32,456 bases of DNA from a virus. Position 1 is the first letter of the stretch. Each line of letters begins with the position of its first letter. The notes beneath the pieces are model-generated. The model was not told where the DNA came from. It worked only from the letters and a program-made list of their open reading frames with translations, and ran no database searches. Shown piece after piece: positions 26,563-32,456 of this stretch. The stretch spans positions 1-32,456 of the IMG/VR virus record IMGVR_UViG_3300022888_000022, one strand, 5' to 3'. The position numbers and the translations under genes are program-made.

Positions 26563-26613
26563 TGTGTTCTCCTTTAAAAGCAAGAATGTAGGGCCCATTA
26601 TGGCACCCTACTT

Positions 26614-26643
26614 AATATATAGTGTCTTTTTCCGAAATGTCAA
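26614..26643 (-). promoter_or_regulatory. sigma70-type early promoter of the Hsp20 gene
   Basis: TTGACA (26643-26638) with TATATT (26619-26614, 18-bp spacer) or TATATA (26621-26616, 16-bp spacer). It is weaker in spacing than the other promoters of the set. The leader contains a small GTAGGG/CCCTAC inverted repeat. Confidence 0.65.
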
Positions 26644-26661
26644 CCCCTAGGACAAAATTTA

Positions 26662-27141
26662 TTATCCCGTTGAGCCGTATCCTCCGAAGCCTCGCGCGGT
26701 GGTGCCTAAATCTTCGACAAGAATCAAGCGGACATTAGGAACCTTTTTGATGACCATCTGGGCAACGCGGTCGCCGTTTTCAATCATTTGCATATGAGAG
26801 GACGTATTATGTAAAACGATGCCAATATCACCTCGATAATCGCTATCAATAGTCCCCGGCGAATTTAATACGGTCAAACCTCGTTTGAGCGCCAACCCAG
26901 ATCGCGGTCGAACTTGGGCTTCCCAACCGGAAGGAAGAGCCATAGAAAATCCACATGAAATTAATTGCCTGTCGCCCGGACCGATGTGAGTACCCTTGCC
27001 GTAGTTAAATGATTGCGGCAAATATGCGTACAAATCTAGACCCGCAGAACCGATGGTGGCACGGGTTGGCATTTGACCGCCGGTTAGCTTAATTTGTACA
27101 GGGATTCCTTCGTGGGCTTCAATATCTTGTAGTAAGTCCAT
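26662..27141 (-). CDS. dut: dUTPase (deoxyuridine 5'-triphosphate nucleotidohydrolase)
   Basis: A 159-residue trimeric-type dUTPase with all five motifs: AGLDLYA (33-39), RPRSGLA (78-84), LNSPGTIDSDYRGDIGI (92-108, with the catalytic Asp), GDRVAQMVI (123-131) and the C-terminal RGFGGYGSTG (150-159). It hydrolyses dUTP to dUMP and pyrophosphate, limiting uracil in phage DNA and feeding thymidylate synthesis. The ATG at 27141 is preferred because GGAG lies seven bases upstream; the longer frame uses a TTG. It follows regA by 16 bases in the replication operon. Confidence 0.95.
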   Translation of the reverse strand: MDLLQDIEAHEGIPVQIKLTGGQMPTRATIGSAGLDLYAYLPQSFNYGKGTHIGPGDRQLISCGFSMALPSGWEAQVRPRSGLALKRGLTVLNSPGTIDSDYRGDIGIVLHNTSSHMQMIENGDRVAQMVIKKVPNVRLILVEDLGTTARGFGGYGSTG

Positions 27142-27157
27142 AATAAAACTCCATAAT

Positions 27158-27550
27158 TTAGTGTTTTCGACCAATATTGTATTTGGTCCTCAAGTCCCAA
27201 TTTCTCTTCTCAGAGAAGGGTAATATCTTGATCGAAGTCAAATCGGCGACAGGAGCAGAACTTTTATCTGGTTCGACCAATGATAATAGTTCCCAATCAT
27301 CTAATAGATTGGCTATTGTGTTCCGTCTAGCCTTATCTTCTTCCGAAAAGTTAGTTGTTTTGCCGTCGAGGGCGAATAGTTCTTTGAAGTGGACGATATA
27401 GTAACGTCCTTGCTTATGTAGAATATGACAAGATTGGAATAATACTTGTTCTTTTCTTGAGGCTATGCCTATTCGGGTTAGCGTTTCTTTTACTTTGAGG
27501 AAATCATCCGCCTCTTCAAGAAGGATTTCGATCATTGTGTGGATAGTCAT
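27158..27550 (-). CDS. regA: RegA translational repressor
   Basis: A 130-residue protein matching T4 RegA in length and sequence: MIEILLEEADDFLKVKETLT, the QSCHILHKQGRYYIVHFKE block, the FALDGK loop and EEDKARRNTIANLLDDW. RegA binds initiation regions of many early mRNAs and blocks ribosome access. The longest start (27550) overlaps the gp62 stop as ATGA and would be translationally coupled. The internal ATG at 27535 would give the usual MIEI start but has no clear Shine-Dalgarno. The order gp45-gp44-gp62-regA is the same as in T4. Confidence 0.93.
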   Translation of the reverse strand: MTIHTMIEILLEEADDFLKVKETLTRIGIASRKEQVLFQSCHILHKQGRYYIVHFKELFALDGKTTNFSEEDKARRNTIANLLDDWELLSLVEPDKSSAPVADLTSIKILPFSEKRNWDLRTKYNIGRKH

Positions 27551-28005
27551 TTCATGTCACCGCCCTTATGCATTTTCTTTTTGATTCTATCAATATCTTC
27601 GGCCGATAGAATGTTAAGGGCTTCTCTTGCTCTTTCATTATTGTAGCCATAATATGCTTTGACTAATTCAATGTTTTCAATCTCGTCGGCTTTGAGCCAT
27701 TTTTCGAAACGTTTACTTGGCCTGATAGTATTTATAAGGAAGGCGTATTGCATGTCGGCGGGCATCATTGGACGAAAGTTCAATTCGTTAGCTAATAGGA
27801 CAGTATCCATGTACCGCATGTATGATCGATTTGTGATATACGGATTATAGTCAGCTAGGATTTCGTCGGGATCGTCAGATTCTCCAACAATATCCCTGCC
27901 CTGATCGATGGCGTTCATGATATAGAATGGTGATTTTTTCTTGGGCTTAGAGACCTCTTCCTCGGCCTCTTCCTCAATTTCCTCACCGTATAAATTTCTT
28001 GCCAT
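27547..28005 (-). CDS. 62: clamp loader small subunit gp62
   Basis: A 152-residue protein identified by position between gp44 and regA, and by sequence: PFYIMNAIDQGRDIV, then PYITNRSYMRYMDTVLLANELN, as in T4-like gp62. It joins four gp44 subunits in the clamp loader that opens the gp45 ring. The N-terminal 25 residues are glutamate- and lysine-rich. A TATAAATA box lies within its coding region (27736-27729) and may give a late transcript for regA and dut. It is preceded by AGAGAAG at a normal spacing. Confidence 0.88.
   Translation of the reverse strand: MARNLYGEEIEEEAEEEVSKPKKKSPFYIMNAIDQGRDIVGESDDPDEILADYNPYITNRSYMRYMDTVLLANELNFRPMMPADMQYAFLINTIRPSKRFEKWLKADEIENIELVKAYYGYNNERAREALNILSAEDIDRIKKKMHKGGDMK
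27729..27736 (-). promoter_or_regulatory. possible intragenic T4-type late promoter
   Basis: TATAAATA on the minus strand inside gp62, 178 bases upstream of regA. A chance occurrence in coding sequence is quite possible. Confidence 0.35.
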
Positions 28006-28019
28006 TCACTTCTCTTTCA

Positions 28020-28184
28020 TTAAGTCAACCCATATTCACCCCGCTTCACTACATGGTATCCATTGCTCTGGAGCAAATGGACGGCACCATCAATTCGTTG
28101 CCTCTTGATTTTGGCACGACGATGCTTGGCGCGATCTTTTCGGGGGTCTGTTTCTTTTTTGGGTAGCCTCAGACGGTGGAACAT
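28020..28184 (-). CDS. 54-residue basic small protein
   Basis: A short gene between gp44 and gp62 with a strong AAAGGAG Shine-Dalgarno. The product is very basic (MFHRLRLPKKETDPRKDRAK, then a KIKRQRID-containing helix) and ends VVKRGEYGLT. It may bind nucleic acid; I know no family. Its position inside the clamp-loader operon resembles the small inserted genes seen between core genes of other T4-like phages. Confidence 0.65.
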   Translation of the reverse strand: MFHRLRLPKKETDPRKDRAKHRRAKIKRQRIDGAVHLLQSNGYHVVKRGEYGLT

Positions 28185-28220
28185 TATTCTCCTTTCATAT
28201 CACTACCCTGTATTTAGTTT

Positions 28221-29159
28221 TTAGATGAACTCCACATCTTGCATAATCTCGACCAGCATGGCCAGGGTATTAATCTCTTTGTCCGCAGCGAAGGCATCCT
28301 TATTAGAATAGTCGGCAAGTATCAAAACCAATTGCGGTACGCTGGTTTTTGCCATGTATTCGTTTGACCTATCGAAAATAATTCGGGTGAGGTGGATGAA
28401 ATCATTATCCAGATTTTTCGCTACCCACTGGCGAACCACTTTGAAGTTTTTCGTCTTCATAGCTTCCATTAATTCTTTGATTTTGATATTACCAATGTTG
28501 GCTAGAATACCAGAATCAATCGAACCGGTTGCGGCTGCATATCTTTGTACCTCGTTGATTACTCGACGGTAATCGGGAAAATGTTTTTGAATGATTTCGG
28601 CAAGGACTTGCTTGTCGTATGTCACGCCCTCGGTATCCAAAATACCCATTAGTCGCTTCATGAAATCCATTGCCATAGCAGGCTTATCGGCGGCATTCAT
28701 TCGGAAATCCACGACAGACATCCGCGAATGAAGTGGCTCAATGATCCGATTGACATAATTGCAGGTCATGATAAACCCACAATTCTTTGAAAAATCCTGA
28801 ATGAAGCCACGAAGGGCGGGCTGAGTTGATTGAGGATTAAGATAATCAGCCTCATCAAGAATGACAAATTTTCTGCCACCGGTGAGGGATACGGACGATG
28901 CATAATTGGCAATTTCATTCCGTAGGGTGTCGATATTACCAGACAACGAACCGTTGACGATATAGCTATCGGCGTCAATCTCTTTGAGCATGGCCAAAGC
29001 TACGGTAGTTTTACCACAGCCCGGACCACCACTCAATAAGAGATTGGGAATATCCCCTTTATCCACAAATGCCTGAAAAGTCTTTTTCAAAGCGGGTGGT
29101 AAAATGCAATCTTCAATTTTGGTAGGACGATATTTTTCTACCCAAAGTGTCTCTTCCAT
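28221..29159 (-). CDS. 44: clamp loader large subunit gp44 (AAA+ ATPase)
   Basis: A 312-residue RFC-like AAA+ ATPase. It begins ETLWVEKYRPTKIEDCILP, the standard clamp-loader opening. Walker A is GGPGCGKT (44-51), Walker B VILDEAD (99-105), sensor 1 is in IMTCNYVNRI, and the arginine-finger box is EPLHSRM (SRC-like). The protein forms a tetramer that, with gp62, loads the gp45 sliding clamp at primer ends using ATP. It lies four bases downstream of gp45, an arrangement shared with T4. Confidence 0.95.
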   Translation of the reverse strand: MEETLWVEKYRPTKIEDCILPPALKKTFQAFVDKGDIPNLLLSGGPGCGKTTVALAMLKEIDADSYIVNGSLSGNIDTLRNEIANYASSVSLTGGRKFVILDEADYLNPQSTQPALRGFIQDFSKNCGFIMTCNYVNRIIEPLHSRMSVVDFRMNAADKPAMAMDFMKRLMGILDTEGVTYDKQVLAEIIQKHFPDYRRVINEVQRYAAATGSIDSGILANIGNIKIKELMEAMKTKNFKVVRQWVAKNLDNDFIHLTRIIFDRSNEYMAKTSVPQLVLILADYSNKDAFAADKEINTLAMLVEIMQDVEFI

Positions 29160-29163
29160 TCAA

Positions 29164-29820
29164 TCAACCCTCGAATGTGGAACCTGACTCTACCGCAACG
29201 AAATATTCAACGTCCTTGGCCGTGAACTGGGAGACGCCCTTGGAGGTGATCCTTACCGTATAATCGCGATCAAGGAACTTCCAGTTTTCCATCTTGAAAA
29301 TCATACGGAAATTATCAGACGTTTTGCCGACTGGAATTTGGAAATTGTCTGATCCATCATTCTTCACATCAAGCGTGGTGATATGAATTGTGGTTCCGTT
29401 GCCTACGATGGCCACATTGGGCAATTGAGTGACATTAGCTGCCGACATGATTTCCGTAAGGGTGCTACTGTCCAGATCGAATTCTACCTCGGCGTCAACC
29501 ACCAAATCTTTCTTCGGCGGCGCCATGATCAGAGAAGCATCGGCAAACGTATATCGACCCTGGGCTTTACCGTTCTTGACAATGACTGCCGAGTCGGTGA
29601 ATTCGAAACTGGGATTATCGAACAGTTTGATAAATCCCAGGAAGCGACCCACATCATAAATGGCGAAATCCGCCGGGATATCGTCCGTGATTTGCGCTTT
29701 GGCCATTATCGTCTTTTGCTGGGATACCGTAGCTAGGGTATTGCCTTCCTCGAAAATGAGGGACTGATTAATGGTGGCGAAATTCTTCAAGACTTCAATG
29801 GTTTCGGGAGATAGTTGCAT
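29164..29820 (-). CDS. 45: DNA polymerase sliding clamp gp45
   Basis: A 218-residue protein with the T4 gp45 pattern: MQLSPETIEVLKNFATINQS, FAIYDVGRFLGFIKLF and the C-terminal YFVAVESGSTFEG-type end (last residues GSTFEG). It trims to a PCNA-like trimeric ring that tethers gp43. In T4 the clamp also activates late transcription as a mobile enhancer, so it is relevant to the TATAAATA promoters seen here. It is expressed from the early promoter at 29851-29879, with a GAGGA ribosome-binding site. Confidence 0.93.
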   Translation of the reverse strand: MQLSPETIEVLKNFATINQSLIFEEGNTLATVSQQKTIMAKAQITDDIPADFAIYDVGRFLGFIKLFDNPSFEFTDSAVIVKNGKAQGRYTFADASLIMAPPKKDLVVDAEVEFDLDSSTLTEIMSAANVTQLPNVAIVGNGTTIHITTLDVKNDGSDNFQIPVGKTSDNFRMIFKMENWKFLDRDYTVRITSKGVSQFTAKDVEYFVAVESGSTFEG

Positions 29821-29850
29821 AATATTCCTCTTTTCAAATTGTATAATCTA

Positions 29851-29879
29851 AGTATATCATAGGTTTTCGCGTTTGTCAA
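29851..29879 (-). promoter_or_regulatory. sigma70-type early promoter of gp45-gp44-gp62 operon
   Basis: TTGACA (29879-29874), a 17-bp spacer ending in TATGA and TATACT (29856-29851), with extended -10 TGA. The stop codon of the dNMP kinase gene lies in the extended -10. Confidence 0.85.
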
Positions 29880-30495
29880 CCAATAATTCATAACCAAATT
29901 CTAAAACATCGCTGACTCGGACACGGAGATGTTCTAGGGATTTGTCGTTGGGAATCTCATGATCCCATGAACCTGAAATCCATTCCCATTCTGATCGATG
30001 AATTTCTGGGTAATATTCTTCCATTAGATCAAAATGCTTCATCGCGGTATCCCAATATTCAGGGTCGGCACCGCGCTTCACATGCCAAATTTCACCACCA
30101 GCTTGGCGGATCATTTTCATTTCGTTGTGAAATCTTACGTCGGTAATGACCGTATCTCCTCTATATGCCATCAATTTTGTATAGAGAGACTTGACCCAAA
30201 TATCATCATGGAAGCTTTGGCGCATAACTTCGGTGCCCATAAATTGAAGGGCATATCTGGGAGTAAATGAGTGAATGCCTAAGGCTTCCGACCAATACCA
30301 ATCTACCGTTTCTCGGAAATTCCGACTTTCTTCGGTATCGCCCTCCAGGAGGCGTCTGTCCCAGTTGAATAGTATAGCGGTCATATCTTTCAATGATTTG
30401 GCGAATGATTCTTGTTTATATCCGTGGTCGCCTACCAGAATATCGCCAACTGTATTTTTACCGCTTCCAATAAGTCCTACAATTCCAACGATCAT
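29857..30495 (-). CDS. 1: deoxynucleoside monophosphate kinase (T4 gp1-like)
   Basis: A 212-residue P-loop kinase. GLIGSGKNT (residues 7-15) is the nucleotide-binding loop. ALQFMGTEVMRQ and VITDVRFHNEM are the other conserved blocks of phage dNMP kinases; the latter carries the DVR segment typical of this family. The enzyme converts dNMPs, including those from degraded host DNA, to dNDPs for phage synthesis. The ATG overlaps the stop of the glycosyltransferase gene upstream (ATGA), implying coupled translation. Confidence 0.88.
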   Translation of the reverse strand: MIVGIVGLIGSGKNTVGDILVGDHGYKQESFAKSLKDMTAILFNWDRRLLEGDTEESRNFRETVDWYWSEALGIHSFTPRYALQFMGTEVMRQSFHDDIWVKSLYTKLMAYRGDTVITDVRFHNEMKMIRQAGGEIWHVKRGADPEYWDTAMKHFDLMEEYYPEIHRSEWEWISGSWDHEIPNDKSLEHLRVRVSDVLEFGYELLVDKRENL

Positions 30496-31484
30496 TTCTT
30501 TTTGCTCTTTCTTCTCGCCGGTGGGGCAACAACGGGATCGGCAATTTTCTTCGCGGTATCCACATCAACGGTGGCACCTGCTCCAATAGCAGCAAGATCA
30601 GGTAGGGAACCACCAAAAGTGTAATTGCCTACATGGGCGAGTTTCATCCATGGACATAGCCAAACTTTGATACCGATCTTTCGAGACCATTGGCAGAACA
30701 TGTAATCCTCCGAGAGGTATCTCTTAGAGTATCCTTCTGAATCGGTATAATCGATCAGTTCTACCAGTTGCTCCGCCGTGGCACCACCACTTTCAGCCAG
30801 CACTCGGAGTTTTCGGTGAAGGTCCGTGTTCTTATCGTCAATGACACAATCAAAGAAGGCGGTGATTTCTCTGGTGCCGTTGAATGCACCCGTTCGGACA
30901 TGATCTGGCCGATATGAAAATTCTGGATATGCCGCCGCATATTTCACTAGAGCCGATCTATGGATCATCATAAATCCGGTCCCGCCCTCCAAGACTTCAA
31001 CGGGCACGTCTACGGGAATGCTGTCGGTTTGTTGGGCTGGATTGAAAACGAAATCGCCAACGTATTTGTTCAAATCAGTTGGGTCTTTATCGGCAAATCC
31101 ACGATCAACTGCCATCTTGATCTTTTCCCAGGCAATTGTCTTTTTGGGATATGGACCACAGATGATTTCTTTATCATTATCTGGATCGATCAGAGCGGCT
31201 AGTGACAAAACATCGCTGGGATCAAATCCGATATCTGAATCGATAAACATCAGGTAATCGAAACCACTTCGGAGGAATTCATCCACAAGATAATTCCGTG
31301 CCCGCGTGATTAGAGATTCGTTGAATAGGTAGAAAAACTTTATTTCCACGCCATATTTGGCAGACAATAAAGCAAGATCGGCGGTTGATTTCGTATACAT
31401 TCCAGCACACTGGCCACCGTACATAGGAGTCGCCACAAAAATTCGGCGCTTTCTTAACTCCTCCACACTAATAGATATTTCCAT
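30492..31484 (-). CDS. GT-A-type glycosyltransferase
   Basis: A 330-residue protein with features of GT-A glycosyltransferases common in T4-like cyanophages. RIFVATPMYGG (14-24) is the nucleotide-sugar strand, followed by LITRARNYLVDEFL, and YLMFIDSDIGF carries the DxD-type metal site. A later GGTGFMMIHRSAL and SEDYMFCQW give the acceptor and acidic catalytic segment. The C terminus is a lysine-rich tail. Sugar donor and target are unknown; phage DNA, virion or host glycan are all possible. A GAGG Shine-Dalgarno precedes the ATG. It lies downstream of the terminator at 31549-31597, so it needs its own promoter, which I could not identify. Confidence 0.8.
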   Translation of the reverse strand: MEISISVEELRKRRIFVATPMYGGQCAGMYTKSTADLALLSAKYGVEIKFFYLFNESLITRARNYLVDEFLRSGFDYLMFIDSDIGFDPSDVLSLAALIDPDNDKEIICGPYPKKTIAWEKIKMAVDRGFADKDPTDLNKYVGDFVFNPAQQTDSIPVDVPVEVLEGGTGFMMIHRSALVKYAAAYPEFSYRPDHVRTGAFNGTREITAFFDCVIDDKNTDLHRKLRVLAESGGATAEQLVELIDYTDSEGYSKRYLSEDYMFCQWSRKIGIKVWLCPWMKLAHVGNYTFGGSLPDLAAIGAGATVDVDTAKKIADPVVAPPARRKSKKK

Positions 31485-31548
31485 TATAACCTCAATTCAA
31501 AATAATCATTCGTAATATATAGCTGTTTTGGTACGCCCTCACAGTAGG

Positions 31549-31597
31549 CCCAAAAAATAAATACAAGCCACCAGCCGGTGAGAAGCCGGCTGGTGGC
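31549..31597 (-). terminator. rho-independent terminator after the CobS-like ATPase gene
   Basis: A 12-bp GC-rich perfect stem (31567-31578 with 31586-31597) and 7-base loop, followed on the minus strand by a T-rich run ending in six Ts. It is the only strong intrinsic terminator I found in the window. The 133-base gap (31485-31617) holds no gene. Confidence 0.88.
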
Positions 31598-31617
31598 ACC
31601 CCTCTAGGGAGAGAAAC

Positions 31618-32456
31618 CTAGAAGGGCTCGTAATCGTCCTCCGTCTTAGTCAGGATGGGGGTCATGCCGCCATCCTCGTCCTCGGTAACGGCTTCATCAT
31701 CGACGGCATTATAGAGGCGCATGAAACCTTCTTGGGTGGCTTCATCAAAACGGTTCAAGCAAAGCTTAACTGCCTCCTGGCGATTCTTGAAGATCGCATA
31801 GGTACGGGCAATATGGATCAGACGGCGGGTAGCAATGATTTCGTCAATGCCGTCGGCGTAGTAAGTCCGGCGAACTACCTCGGCCCACAGGGTAAGCTTG
31901 TCAATGAAGGTTGACATCGGGTCGAGGTCCAGATCGGCAAACACCTTGGAGAGAATTCTTTTCTCAACCGAAGGCGTCGGGTATTCTTGCTCGACGGTGA
32001 TGTTAAACCGCTCCAAAAAGGCTTCATTCAAAACATTTGTGCCGATGAAGCTACCATCAAGTGAACCTTTGCCCTTGGTATTCGCTGTCGCGATAATCGT
32101 GAAACCGGATTTCGGCTCAACCGTCTCACCAGTCTTTTTGATGAAATATGAGGAACCCTCAAGGATCGATTGCAGGCACATAATCTTAGAAGGATGACCC
32201 AGATCGATTTCATCCAGCAACAGGATGGCACCCTCTTCCATGGCTTTGATAGCGGGACCCTTGAAAAACATGGTCTGGCCATCGACAAGGCGGAAGCCGC
32301 CGATCAGATCGTCCTCGTCGGTCTCGACGGTGATGTTGGCACGGATCAGCTTTCTGCCCAACTTGGCGGCAGTTTGCTCAATCATAAAGGTCTTGCCGTT
32401 GCCAGACAAGCCCGTCACAAATACGGGGTAGAACTGGCGGGACTTTATGATTTTCT
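31618..32456 (-). CDS. CobS-like AAA+ (MoxR-type) ATPase, C-terminal part (runs off window)
   Basis: At least 279 codons are present; the frame continues past 32456 without a start. The apparent GTG at 32418 lies inside the conserved strand before Walker A (FVTGLSGNGKT), so it is not the true start. Other features are DDLIGGFRLVDG (MoxR/CobS-specific loop), Walker B AILLLDEIDL, sensor 1 IIATANT, and EAFLERFN with the arginine finger. CobS proteins are the ATPase part of cobaltochelatase. The phage copies, frequent in T4-like cyanophages, have no proven role and may act as general protein-remodelling ATPases. The C terminus is acidic. Confidence 0.85.
   Translation of the reverse strand, partial: KIIKSRQFYPVFVTGLSGNGKTFMIEQTAAKLGRKLIRANITVETDEDDLIGGFRLVDGQTMFFKGPAIKAMEEGAILLLDEIDLGHPSKIMCLQSILEGSSYFIKKTGETVEPKSGFTIIATANTKGKGSLDGSFIGTNVLNEAFLERFNITVEQEYPTPSVEKRILSKVFADLDLDPMSTFIDKLTLWAEVVRRTYYADGIDEIIATRRLIHIARTYAIFKNRQEAVKLCLNRFDEATQEGFMRLYNAVDDEAVTEDEDGGMTPILTKTEDDYEPF

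Overview
The window is a gene-dense piece of a T4-like (myovirus-type) tailed phage genome. Every confident gene lies on the minus strand, so transcription runs from high to low coordinates. The identification rests on a syntenic T4 replication core, read in transcription order: sliding clamp gp45, clamp-loader gp44, clamp-loader gp62, RegA, a B-family DNA polymerase (gp43), a UvsX recombinase, DnaB-type helicase gp41 and, at the left edge, primase gp61. The style of the accessory proteins (CobS-like AAA+ ATPase, small heat-shock protein, dUTPase, WavE-like glycosyltransferase, lysine-rich structural proteins) resembles environmental and marine T4-like phages. The host cannot be named from this window. 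I saw no tRNA, CRISPR array or insertion sequence.

Layout in transcription order. (a) 32456-29857: truncated CobS-like ATPase, a strong terminator, a glycosyltransferase and a dNMP kinase. (b) 29820-25099: clamp, clamp loader, RegA, dUTPase, small heat-shock protein, M15-type endolysin and small genes. (c) 25047-21637: gp43 cut into two reading frames with a GIY-YIG homing endonuclease gene between them. (d) 21589-18741: two small genes, then UvsX cut into two reading frames by a SPLIT INTEIN, with an HNH endonuclease gene between the halves. (e) 18757-16503: small conserved genes and gp41. (f) 16471-13059: an accessory early cassette (SF2 helicase fused to an HNH domain, HExxH metallopeptidase, PD-(D/E)XK-like protein, tiny membrane protein, small genes), with a sigma70-type promoter in front of nearly every gene. 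(g) 13059-3537: a block of probable virion or prohead genes, including kinase, nucleotidyltransferase and ParB-like domains attached to basic structural segments. (h) 3496-1: HAD nucleotidase, WavE-like glycosyltransferase, a spanin pair, DUF4326, a membrane protein, a deoxyribosyltransferase-like protein, a zinc protein and primase.

Two promoter classes can be read directly. Ten minus-strand promoters of host sigma70 type (TTGACA, usually a 17-bp spacer, TATAAT-like box, usually an extended -10 TGn) precede replication and accessory genes; their elements often overlap the stop codon of the preceding gene. An eleventh, perfect consensus copy points the opposite way at 10474-10502. T4-type late boxes (TATAAATA) precede structural genes, the endolysin and both homing endonucleases. 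At two of them the late box lies in the 5' arm of an inverted repeat next to the ribosome-binding site, the arrangement known from T4 lysozyme gene e and soc.

The most remarkable features are the two fractured replication genes. UvsX should be rebuilt by protein trans-splicing (89-residue IntN, 38-residue IntC, Ser+1 extein), whereas gp43 has no intein signature and probably assembles from two chains. The helicase-HNH fusion and its early cassette are the best candidates for an undescribed accessory system.
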